A stretch of 38,147 nt of DNA, taken from positions 1-38,147 of the forward strand of contig NZ_NKUF01000027.1 in NCBI RefSeq assembly GCF_003206495.1. The letters are read 5' to 3'. This document shows positions 17,771 through 27,569 of the stretch, piece by piece. Numbering within the stretch: the stretch's first letter is position 1; every line of letters starts with the position of its first letter. This DNA comes from Gluconacetobacter entanii. Lineage in GTDB: Bacteria; Pseudomonadota; Alphaproteobacteria; Acetobacterales; Acetobacteraceae. A program made the translations under genes and the position numbers. The notes beneath the pieces are model-generated. The model searched no databases and was not told the DNA's origin. It was given only the letters and a program-made list of their open reading frames with translations.

Positions 17771-17797
17771 GGAATCACTGGAATCAAATAGGAATCA
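17771..17797. repeat. Candidate Int2 arm-type sites (GGAATCA x3)
   Basis: GGAATCA occurs at 17771, 17780 and 17791, the last two 11 bases apart, between int2 and the core site. The pair and its flanks are nearly repeated at 3783-3800 at the other end of element B. Arm-site function is inferred. Confidence 0.45.
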
Positions 17798-17928
17798 TTT
17801 GGGAGCGAAATAAGGCGATCCCGGTCAGGGAAGAGTGTATCGTGACCCGATATAAAACATCAACAAAACAGTACCTTATCGCATTAAAATCGGTGTGATG
17901 CGGCTTTGGCGAAGCTTGAAAAATGGAA

Positions 17929-19609
<1,681 letters not shown>

Positions 19610-19622
19610 GACGGGGTATCCC

Positions 19623-19811
19623 TTACGGTCCGGAGCGGCGGCGCTGCTCCTTTTGCTGCGACCGGAACCAGTCCCGTGCCGCACGACGGGCCATGAGGCG
19701 GACAAGCGCCACAAGGCGCTGGTCGGGGGCATTGGGGCGCAGGATGAGCCGCAACTCGGGCTCTGGCGGCCGATATGCCGGGGCAATGGACTGGCTGGGT
19801 CTGTCCGTCAT
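19623..19811 (-). CDS. Small basic protein upstream of the serine recombinase
   Basis: 62 residues from ATG 19811 (GGAAGAG upstream), ending 13 bases before the recombinase start on the same strand, so co-transcribed. A proline-rich start is followed by a strongly basic helix (LVALVRLMARRAARDWFR ... QRRRSGP). No family recognised; the charge suggests nucleic-acid or recombinase contact, which is only a guess. Confidence 0.5.
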   Translation of the reverse strand: MTDRPSQSIAPAYRPPEPELRLILRPNAPDQRLVALVRLMARRAARDWFRSQQKEQRRRSGP

Positions 19812-20014
19812 CGTCGCTCTCTTCCGACCGTAAGGCAAGGAAAACAGACACACGATCCGGGCAGATGACTGTTATTTCAATGGAAAACGGTAATACGAGA
19901 AGGCGTGCATGCACGTGCTCCAGAGTGCGGAATCGTAGTTATGGGTAGTCCCGGATAGCGGCGCGTCGTACAAATATTGGCTTACGGCGGCATCACGGAA
20001 GGGGAGGGCGAGTC

Positions 20015-20056
20015 ATGAACGATACGGGAGTGCCGTTCTTCCGGCAGGTCGGATGA
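20015..20056 (+). CDS. 13-residue leader peptide coupled to the helicase gene
   Basis: ATG 20015 has an excellent ribosome-binding site (GGAAGGGGAGGGCG) and opens the frame MNDTGVPFFRQVG. Its stop overlaps the helicase start as ATGA at 20053-20056. The helicase ATG itself has only a weak site, so translation probably reaches it by reinitiation. There is no run of one regulatory amino acid, so attenuation is unlikely. Confidence 0.4.
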   Translation: MNDTGVPFFRQVG

Positions 20057-22241
20057 GCGGGCGCGCCATCGACTCTTCGCCCACGGAAGCGCTGGCTGGC
20101 CTCGTGGAGCGGGTGACGTTCCACAACGCCGAGAACGGCTTCTGCGTCCTGCGGGTGAAGGTGCGGGGGCAGCGCGATCTGGTCACCGTTGTCGGCCATG
20201 CCGCAATGATCTCGGCAGGCGAGTTCGTGCAGATGTCGGGGCGCTGGTTCAACGACCACACCCACGGGTTGCAGTTCAAGGCGGAGTTTCTCAAAGCCAG
20301 TCCGCCGACCACGGTTGAGGGGATCGAGCGCTATCTTGGCTCCGGCATGATCCGGGGCATCGGTCCGGTCTACGCGAAGAAGCTGGTGAAAGCGTTCGGC
20401 GAGGCGGTGTTCGACCTGATCGAGCAGGAACCTGGACGCCTGCGGGAGGTGACGGGCATCGGCCCCAAGCGTGCCGAACGGATCGTCGCCGGTTGGGCGG
20501 ACCAGAAGGTGATCCGCGAGATCATGCTGTTTCTGCACAGCAACGGCGTCGGCACCTCGCGGGCGGTGCGTATCTTCAAGACCTACGGGCAGGACGCGGT
20601 CAAACTGATCAGCGAGAACCCCTACCGGCTCGCGAAGGACATCCGGGGGATCGGATTCAAGACCGCTGACCAGATTGCCCGGAAGATGGGGATCGCACCC
20701 GACGCAATGATCCGGGTGAGGGCAGGAATCTCCTACGCGCTTGGCGAGGCCATGGATGAAGGGCATTGCGGTCTGCCTGTGGGAGAGTTGCTGACCAGTA
20801 CCGCCGAACTGCTGGAGGTCGCCACTCCTCTGATCGAGATGGCCCTCGCGCTGGAACTGGAAGCGGGCGACGTGGTGGCCGACAGCGTGGGCGATACGGG
20901 CTGTATCTTCCTGGCTGGTCTCTATCGTGCCGAGCAGAGCATCGCCGAGCGGTTGCGCGCCTGTGCCATTGGCCGTCCACTCTGGCCTGACATCGACGCT
21001 GAAAAGGCCATGACCTGGGTGGAAGGCAAGACCGGGCTGGCTCTGGCCCCCAGAGCCAGCAGGAAGCAGTGCGTCTTGCCCTGCACAGCAAGGTGCTGGT
21101 GATTACCGGCGGTCCTGGCGTCGGCAAGACCACGCTGGTCAATGCCATTCTCAAGATCGTGACGGCCAAGGGCACGGATGTGCAGCTTTGCGCCCCGACC
21201 GGAAGGGCGGCGAAGCGTCTGTCGGAAAGCACCGGGCTGGAAGGCAAGACGATCCATCGCCTGTTGGAGACAGACCCGGCCACGGGGAGCTTCAAGCGGG
21301 ACGATACCAACCCGCTGACCTGCGATCTTCTGGTCGTGGATGAGGCCAGCATGGTCGATGTGCTTCTGATGCGCTCCCTGCTACGCGCATTGCCTGACAA
21401 CGCCGCGGTGCTGATCGTCGGCGATGTGGACCAGTTGCCTTCTGTTGGACCGGGACAGGTGCTGGCCGACATCATCGGCTCCGGCGCTGTCCCTGTGGTG
21501 CGGCTGACCGAGGTGTTCCGTCAGGCGGCACAGAGCCGCATCATCACCAATGCGCATCGGATCAACGAGGGCAGGATGCCCGAACTGAGCGCGGAAAAGG
21601 GATCGGATTTCTACTTCGTGGAGGCGGCCGAGCCCGAGGTCGGGCTGCGCAAGTTGCTGGCCGTAGTGAGGGATCGCATCCCGGCGCGGTTCGGGCTGGA
21701 CCCTGTTCGCGACGTGCAGGTGCTTTGCCCGATGAACCGGGGTGGCCTTGGGGCGCGGTCGCTAAATATCGAATTGCAGCAGGCGCTGAACCCGCCGGAC
21801 GAGGTGAAGGTCGAGCGGTTCGGCTGGACCTATGGTCCGGGCGACAAGGTGATGCAGATCGCCAACGATTATGACCGGGATGTCTTCAATGGAGACCTCG
21901 GCGTTATCGGCAGGATCGATGTGGAAGAGGGCGAACTGACGGTCTCATTCGATGGTCGGGATGTCGTTTATGGCTTCGGCGAGTTGGACGAACTGGTGCT
22001 GGCCTACGCCACCACCATCCACAAGAGCCAGGGATCGGAATACCCGGCGGTGGTGATCCCGCTGGTGACCCAGCACTACGCCATGCTGGCGCGGAACCTG
22101 CTCTATACCGGCGTGACACGGGGAAGGAAGCTCGTCGTATTGGTGGGGCAGAAGAAGGCGCTTGCCATCGCTGTGCGCAACCAGGGCGGGCGGCGGCGGT
22201 GGTCGAAGCTCAGGGAATGGCTTGCGGGTAGTTTTGCATGA
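20053..22241 (+). pseudogene. recD2: RecD2-like ATP-dependent DNA helicase with one frameshift
   Basis: Two overlapping frames form one superfamily 1B helicase of about 730 residues. The N-terminal part (from 20053) has the RecD2 OB-like and helix-hairpin-helix region (LGSGMIRGIGPVYAKKLV, VTGIGPKRAERI). The frame changes within a run of five C (21047-21051), as if one C is missing; it then resumes [10 protein letters not shown] and the motor: Walker [10 protein letters not shown], Walker [37 protein letters not shown] and YTGVTRGRK. RecD2 enzymes unwind DNA 5' to 3' in repair and element maintenance. If the shift is real the motor is separated from its N-terminus. A single-base sequencing error is a serious alternative. 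Confidence 0.85.
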
Positions 22242-22401
22242 CGGAGCGATGCCTCCATGTCGGCTTCCGCCTCATCTCGGTCATAAGCAGAGCCGTTCAA
22301 GTTTCCGGAAAGCGGACGGTCTGCAATAGTCCTCGTTATCCGCTGATATCCTCGTCCAAACTTCTGATTGCTGCATTTGCAATTGATCAGGAGAAAGTAT
22401 C

Positions 22402-23040
22402 ATGGAGAAGAAAACACGTTTTCCATCACCTACGTTGAAGGCGTCCGTGCCCTGGAATGTAGGAAAAATGGTTGGCGCCAAGCGGGCACTCAAAGAAAAG
22501 CACGTCTGGGCTATTCGGTTCTGGCTCGGGAGCGAACAGCGTGTCAGAGACAGAGCGTTGTTTGATCTTGCTCTCGATAGTAAACTCAGAGGCTGCGATC
22601 TTGTCAGCCTTCGTATCGGCGACATCGTTACCAGCGGTCAGGTGCACTGCCGAGCCATGGTCGTCCAGCAGAAAACTCGGCGACCTGTACAGTTTGAAAT
22701 TACAGAAACAACGCGGGAAAGCGTGCGGGCGTGGCTGGAGCATCGAGGTGGTGGCTTGAGTGAGTATGTTTTTCCAAGTCGCCTAAGCGCCAAAGCTCAC
22801 CTGAGCACACGGCAATACGCCCGGCTTCTGGATCAATGGGTTCAGGCGATAGGACTTATCCCCGGGGAATATGGAACTCATTCGCTCCGCCGGACTAAGG
22901 TTGCCATGATTTACAAACGAACCGGCAATATCCGGGCGGTGCAGATCCTGCTGGGTCATTCAAAACTGGATAGTACGGTTCGATACCTTGGGGTGGATGT
23001 AGAGGACGCTCTGGCACTGTCGGAAGCCACTGATCTCTGA
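22402..23040 (+). CDS. Minimal tyrosine recombinase (catalytic domain only)
   Basis: At 212 residues this is about half a normal integrase and has no arm-binding domain. Catalytic residues are visible: R63 (KLRGCDLVSL), H160 and R163 (THSLRRTK), H186 (LLGHSK) and Y195 (VRYLG). AGGAGAAAG precedes the ATG. Short recombinases of this form are common beside accessory islands, and their substrates are rarely known. It lies between the RecD2-like gene and the toxin-antitoxin pair on the same strand, at the left edge of the defence island. Confidence 0.8.
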   Translation: MEKKTRFPSPTLKASVPWNVGKMVGAKRALKEKHVWAIRFWLGSEQRVRDRALFDLALDSKLRGCDLVSLRIGDIVTSGQVHCRAMVVQQKTRRPVQFEITETTRESVRAWLEHRGGGLSEYVFPSRLSAKAHLSTRQYARLLDQWVQAIGLIPGEYGTHSLRRTKVAMIYKRTGNIRAVQILLGHSKLDSTVRYLGVDVEDALALSEATDL

Positions 23041-23114
23041 AATCGAATATGCCTCAGGAATTCTCTACCTCCTCCTTGTGTGTACATGATATGATGACAC
23101 ATAAGGAGGAGACC

Positions 23115-23387
23115 ATGAGCGAGCATCTTTCAGATAACGCAGCATCCCCACAGAAAATCGGTGTTCGGGAGTTCCGGGGAAACCTGACAGCGTATCTGCG
23201 TCAGGTCAGGCAGGGCAGTACGATCCTCGTGACGTCTCATGACGAGGTTGTGGCTGAACTGCGGCCGCCGGCTCCTTCCTATCGCCCCCGCCGTCAGCCA
23301 GGAGCTCTTCGAGGACGGATCAGAATGAGCGAAGATTTTGATGAAACACCACCGGACATTCTTGAGAGCATGGAACGCGACTTGTGA
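23115..23387 (+). CDS. Phd/YefM-type antitoxin
   Basis: A 90-residue protein. The Phd-like DNA-binding half (KIGVREFRGNLTAYLRQVRQGSTILVTSHDEVVAEL) is followed by a short tail that would wrap the toxin. AAGGAGGA at 23103-23110 fixes the ATG at 23115; the longer frame from 23049 is rejected. The stop overlaps the toxin GTG. A TATGAT and weakly symmetric TGTGT...ACACA bases lie just upstream, where the antitoxin could autoregulate. Confidence 0.82.
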   Translation: MSEHLSDNAASPQKIGVREFRGNLTAYLRQVRQGSTILVTSHDEVVAELRPPAPSYRPRRQPGALRGRIRMSEDFDETPPDILESMERDL

Positions 23388-23767
23388 AGGTTCTGCTCGA
23401 TACGCATGCGTTGCTGTGGTGGCTTTCGGCCTCCGACCGGCTGGGTGAGAATGCACGGGAGATTATTGCAGATCCAGTCCACGATATTCTGGTGAGTATG
23501 GTGTCATTATGGGAGATTGCGATCAAAATCCGTATCGGAAAACTGGATGCGGATATGAACGATATTCTGGCAGCCATTCCTGCGGAAGGTTTCTCTCTAC
23601 TACAAATACAACCCGAACACTTGCAGATCCTTATGTCTTTGCCTCTGCATCATCGTGATCCGTTTGACCATCTCCTGATGGCGCAGGCGCAAGCTGAACA
23701 CGCTACATTCCTTTCGGAAGACGGACAAATGGATCAGTATTCTATTGAAAGAATCCGATGTTCCTGA
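23384..23767 (+). CDS. PIN-domain toxin (VapC-like)
   Basis: A 127-residue PIN ribonuclease. Acidic residues of the active site are visible: D6 in LLDTHALLWW, E in SLWEIAIK, D in HRDPFDHLLMAQA and D in LSEDGQMDQY. GTG start overlapping the antitoxin stop (GTGA). VapC-type toxins cut tRNA or rRNA when the antitoxin is lost. Together with the Phd-like gene it forms a type II toxin-antitoxin pair, perhaps stabilising the island. Confidence 0.85.
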   Translation: MKVLLDTHALLWWLSASDRLGENAREIIADPVHDILVSMVSLWEIAIKIRIGKLDADMNDILAAIPAEGFSLLQIQPEHLQILMSLPLHHRDPFDHLLMAQAQAEHATFLSEDGQMDQYSIERIRCS

Positions 23768-23776
23768 TGGTGTGAA

Positions 23777-23799
23777 CAGAATAGCCGTGATCTATTCTG
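23777..23799. other. Hairpin between the toxin gene and the Shango operon
   Basis: CAGAATAG (23777-23784) and CTATTCTG (23792-23799) form a perfect 8-bp stem with a 7-base loop. No T-run follows, so it is not a standard terminator; it could be a weak terminator or an operator for the downstream operon. Confidence 0.35.
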
Positions 23800-23886
23800 A
23801 TTTCCATTTGCCGCAGGAGATAGTTGCTGCAGGGTAAGAATGGTGTCTACTATTTGAAAAAATGGCGAGCATTCCGTGAGTAGAAC

Positions 23887-26169
23887 ATGTTTTCTTGGCT
23901 AAAACGCATTTTCAGCGGATCCGAAATTTCGGACACGACTAATGAGGCGACCAGGAAAGAGACTATCGCCTCGTCATCTACACACAGCCCCTCGCTTCAT
24001 ACCCAACATGCATTTCTCAATGATGAGGAGAAATTAGAACGGTATGGACAATCACGGAGCCACAAGAAGGACGATGCACGCTGGGTGCTTCCCGGCGAAA
24101 AAGTCACGGCCCATGGCTTGGAGATCGCTGATGGCATGGTCTATGTCGGCAACTTTCTGACGGCAGCGCCGAACGGAGGGTGGAATGCCGACACTCCAGC
24201 GCCTTGTCTTATCCGGCCATCGCTCAAGGTCGCGTCTGGAGTGCCACAAACGAACTTGGATCTGGGCTATTGGCCCTCCTATACTGATATCACACCCAAT
24301 CAGCGATTGACTTACCTGCTTTGGCTGGCGAGCGGGAAATCCGACACGAGTTACCCAATGGGATATCCCTTTCTTTACTTCTATGGGCTCGAACGTCGCC
24401 TGATAGCCGATAGTCCTTCGATTGACGAAGAGGTGTTATTAATAGCTGAAGTAAAGCGCCTGCGTGAACTTTTCGGACATAACAGTTCTTTTGTAAATTA
24501 CAGCACTGAGCTACTCAATTTTGTCGAAATGAAGCATGCCGTTACGGATATACCGAGAGTGGAGGCATGGAAGCCAGATCTCGCAGCTTTGGGAAATCAT
24601 ATGTCTCCATTGCTTCAAGCTAAATTAGGTCTGCACGCATTGAGAGGTATGCCGCTGGATGTCGACCTCGCCATAGCAGGTATTCTATCCTTACCTCCTC
24701 ACTTAACCGGTTTATGGCCACGCATTGCAACGACACGAGCACGTCCGGAGTTCATTGAACTCACGCGACATCGTTTCAATCAGAAATTTCCGCACGGCTT
24801 TCGACTCAGAGATAAAAAAGAGAGCCGCCTTGATTTGAACTATCGGTCGGCGAGTCAGTATCTCCATAGCTCAATAAAATTTGAAGGCATCGATCGCCTT
24901 CCTGATCCAGCGCAATTGACGTGGACCAAAATGATCAAGCTATGTGAAGGGGCGCGTGAGGATCTGTCTGCATTTGCCAAGGTCGTTGGCAAGGAACGTG
25001 AACGTGCCGACAGTATGGCCGCCGCCTTGATGCTGCCTGCGGAACTTGGGGAAAGAGAAACTGTTCGTTCTTTCAGAGCCTGGCTGGATGACTTGCCTCA
25101 ACCTCTTGCCGATGTGCCGCTTGAAGAACTGGTCCCGCGGTGCTTTGGTTCTGGCAAGGCAGCCTCGGGTCTTCGGCAAGCTCGTGACATGTCCGCCATG
25201 CTGGCACGAGTAGGTTACGGCATGGAACCGGATCCAACCTACGGTGGGACCAAGCCAGGTGAGAATATAATTCTATTCCGCATTGGCGATGCTCAAGGCC
25301 AGCTAACACCCGTCGGTGCCGACTTCCGCACGGCAGCCCTGATCATGACTGCCATTGGCCCGGCAGCCAAAGCTCTGACTTTAGGCCAAAAGCTGGTCGA
25401 TGCTCTCACCACACGGCTGCAACTCACCCCGCACGAAACGAAACGATTGACGGCCCGTCTGCGCCTGCTTCCGAAACGCTTGCCAACACTTGGCCGCCTT
25501 AAAACCATCGTAGAGAGTATAGAACCCGAGCAACAAACCACTATTGCCTCGCTGGCTGCTTCAGCCGCCCTAACGATAGGCGAAACCGATCAAGACATGA
25601 TGGTGGCTTTGGAGCGGCTTTACGAGGCTGTTGGTCTCGGCCGACGAGAACTCTATACTGTCCTGCACCAGGGTAATGCCGCTGCGGCATCCTGCGCTTC
25701 GGAACCAATTGTGATCGAGGATGGTAAATCGCGGAGACGTGGTCATCGGATCCCAGCACCTCCCTCGAAAGCAAAATCCCAGGAGGGTATCGTCATTGAC
25801 ATGAGCAAGGTTGGCGTCATCCTGCGTGAGACTAAGGAAGTCGAGGAAATCCTGGCACCCATCTATGAGGACGAGGCTGCTGAAATTCCGGTTCCTGCAG
25901 CCGTTACGCCCACTTTGGAACGGGAAACGAGGTTCGTCGGACTTGGCCATGACCAGGCCCGTCTGCTTGAGGCTCTGGTCACCCAACCGGAATGGCCACG
26001 CTCCGGGTTTGAGGCCAAAGCACACGAACTCGGGTTGATGCCGGATGGCGCGCTCGAAGCCATCAACGAGTGGTCCTATGATAAGTTCGATGAAGAACTT
26101 ATCGAGGACGGTGACCCTTTGATTATCAATATGGCGCTCCTTGCTGACGCGCCGGGAGCAGCATCATGA
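23887..26169 (+). CDS. sngA: TerB-domain protein, Shango component SngA
   Basis: A 760-residue protein. TerB_N region (about 60-270): EKVTAHGLEIADGMVYVGNFL, then YWPSYTDITPNQRLTYLLWL and YPFLYFYGLERRL. A TerB-like helical domain lies at about 495-600 and the TerB_C domain is at the end (RLLEALVTQPEW ... INEWSYDKFDEELIEDGD). This domain set is the first gene of the Shango anti-phage system (TerB protein, ATPase, helicase). It is probably the sensor or scaffold; TerB-type domains are also linked to membrane-associated stress complexes. Its stop overlaps the sngB ATG (ATGA). Assignment rests on domain order and the two neighbours. Confidence 0.82.
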   Translation: MFSWLKRIFSGSEISDTTNEATRKETIASSSTHSPSLHTQHAFLNDEEKLERYGQSRSHKKDDARWVLPGEKVTAHGLEIADGMVYVGNFLTAAPNGGWNADTPAPCLIRPSLKVASGVPQTNLDLGYWPSYTDITPNQRLTYLLWLASGKSDTSYPMGYPFLYFYGLERRLIADSPSIDEEVLLIAEVKRLRELFGHNSSFVNYSTELLNFVEMKHAVTDIPRVEAWKPDLAALGNHMSPLLQAKLGLHALRGMPLDVDLAIAGILSLPPHLTGLWPRIATTRARPEFIELTRHRFNQKFPHGFRLRDKKESRLDLNYRSASQYLHSSIKFEGIDRLPDPAQLTWTKMIKLCEGAREDLSAFAKVVGKERERADSMAAALMLPAELGERETVRSFRAWLDDLPQPLADVPLEELVPRCFGSGKAASGLRQARDMSAMLARVGYGMEPDPTYGGTKPGENIILFRIGDAQGQLTPVGADFRTAALIMTAIGPAAKALTLGQKLVDALTTRLQLTPHETKRLTARLRLLPKRLPTLGRLKTIVESIEPEQQTTIASLAASAALTIGETDQDMMVALERLYEAVGLGRRELYTVLHQGNAAAASCASEPIVIEDGKSRRRGHRIPAPPSKAKSQEGIVIDMSKVGVILRETKEVEEILAPIYEDEAAEIPVPAAVTPTLERETRFVGLGHDQARLLEALVTQPEWPRSGFEAKAHELGLMPDGALEAINEWSYDKFDEELIEDGDPLIINMALLADAPGAAS

Positions 26170-27569
26170 CCACCCTCAGTATCGCAGCTTCAGACGGCAC
26201 GCGCACCGCCGCGCAGAAAATCAAGCCCAAGGACCGCGATGGTGTCATTCAGGCGCTTCGTGCAGGTGTCGTGCCACGTTCAGGCATCCAGTTAGTTCAG
26301 GTCGGTCGCGCAGGCGAAGTCAACCAGGTGGTGCAGGACGTCAAACGCATCGCGGACGGAGGTTCTGCGGTTCGTTTCATCATCGGCGACTATGGAGCGG
26401 GCAAGACTTTCTTCCTTAACCTGGCCCGTTCTATTGCCATGCAAAGCAAGCTGGTAGTGGCTCACGCAGATTTATCCCCTGATCGTCGCCTGCATGCCAG
26501 CGGGGGCCAGGCCCGCAGTCTTTATGCAGAACTCATGCGTAACATGGCTACCCGCACCAAGCAGGACGGAGGGGCTCTGGCAAGTGTAGTCGAACGTTTC
26601 ATCATGGAGGCACAGGCTTCAGCCAAGGCATCAGGTCGCAAGATCGGAGACGTCATTCAGGAAAGGTTGCTCCCCATTCAGGAACTTGTTTCCGGCTATG
26701 ACTTTGCAACCGTCATAGAATGCTACTGGCGCGCTTTCGAAGAAGGGAGCGAGAGTGGAAAGGCGGCGGCACTTCGCTGGCTCCGTGCTGAGTACACGCT
26801 CAAAACCGAGGCTCGGGAGGCGCTCGGCGTACGCTCGATCATCGACGATGCCTCGGTTTACGACTACCTGAAGGTCATGAGCCGCTTTGTGACCCTGGCA
26901 GGATATTCGGGTTTTCTGGTCATGCTTGATGAATGCGTGAACCTGTTCAAGCTGGTCAGTGCCCAATCACGCAATGCCAACTACGAGCAGATTCTCCGTA
27001 TCGTGAACGATGTGCTCCAGGGCTCGGCTGAATCCCTCGGCGTCTATTTCGGCGGCACACCCGAATTCCTGATGGACAGCCGCCGGGGCCTCTATTCCTA
27101 CGAAGCGCTGCGATCCCGCCTGGCTGAAAACAGCTTTGCCCGCAATGGTCTGGTCGATCTTTCCGGTCCGGTCATCCGGCTTCAGAGCCTGACCCCCGAA
27201 GACCTCTACATTCTGCTTGGTAAATTGCGGCATGTGTTCGCCTATGGCGACCAGGACCGTTACCTGGTGCCAGATGAGGTTTTCAAGGCCTTTATGACTC
27301 ACTGCAACCAGAAGATTGGTGAGTCCTATTTCCGGACACCGCGCAACACCATCAAGGCTTTCCTCGACCTGCTCGCCATTCTGGAACAGAACCCGCAGGC
27401 TCAGTGGCAGGGTCTGGTGAACCAGGCTGAGATCGCGCCGGACGCGCCGTCGGCGGGCGGAGATATTATCGATGACGACAAAAAAGATGCGCCTGGTGCG
27501 GCTGGTTCTTCAACAACTGGCTCCACTCAGACCTCGCCCGACGATGATCTGGCGGACTTCAGGCTTTGA
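26166..27569 (+). CDS. sngB: BrxD/DUF2791-like ATPase, Shango component SngB
   Basis: A 467-residue P-loop ATPase of the DUF2791/BrxD group. Walker A is GDYGAGKT (residues 74-81) and Walker B LVMLDE (251-256). The C-terminal 60 residues are acidic and low-complexity (DDDKKDAPGAAGSS). BrxD-like ATPases accompany Lhr-like helicases in type 2 BREX; here, with TerB and without BREX methylase or PglZ genes, the context is Shango. It is coupled by four-base overlaps to both neighbours, so the three proteins are likely made in fixed ratio and work as a complex. Confidence 0.85.
   Translation: MTTLSIAASDGTRTAAQKIKPKDRDGVIQALRAGVVPRSGIQLVQVGRAGEVNQVVQDVKRIADGGSAVRFIIGDYGAGKTFFLNLARSIAMQSKLVVAHADLSPDRRLHASGGQARSLYAELMRNMATRTKQDGGALASVVERFIMEAQASAKASGRKIGDVIQERLLPIQELVSGYDFATVIECYWRAFEEGSESGKAAALRWLRAEYTLKTEAREALGVRSIIDDASVYDYLKVMSRFVTLAGYSGFLVMLDECVNLFKLVSAQSRNANYEQILRIVNDVLQGSAESLGVYFGGTPEFLMDSRRGLYSYEALRSRLAENSFARNGLVDLSGPVIRLQSLTPEDLYILLGKLRHVFAYGDQDRYLVPDEVFKAFMTHCNQKIGESYFRTPRNTIKAFLDLLAILEQNPQAQWQGLVNQAEIAPDAPSAGGDIIDDDKKDAPGAAGSSTTGSTQTSPDDDLADFRL

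Noticed and set aside
23076-23095. Promoter TTGTGT/TATGAT before the antitoxin
   Set aside because: The spacing is only 8 bases, too short for a -35/-10 pair; only the TATGAT remains plausible.
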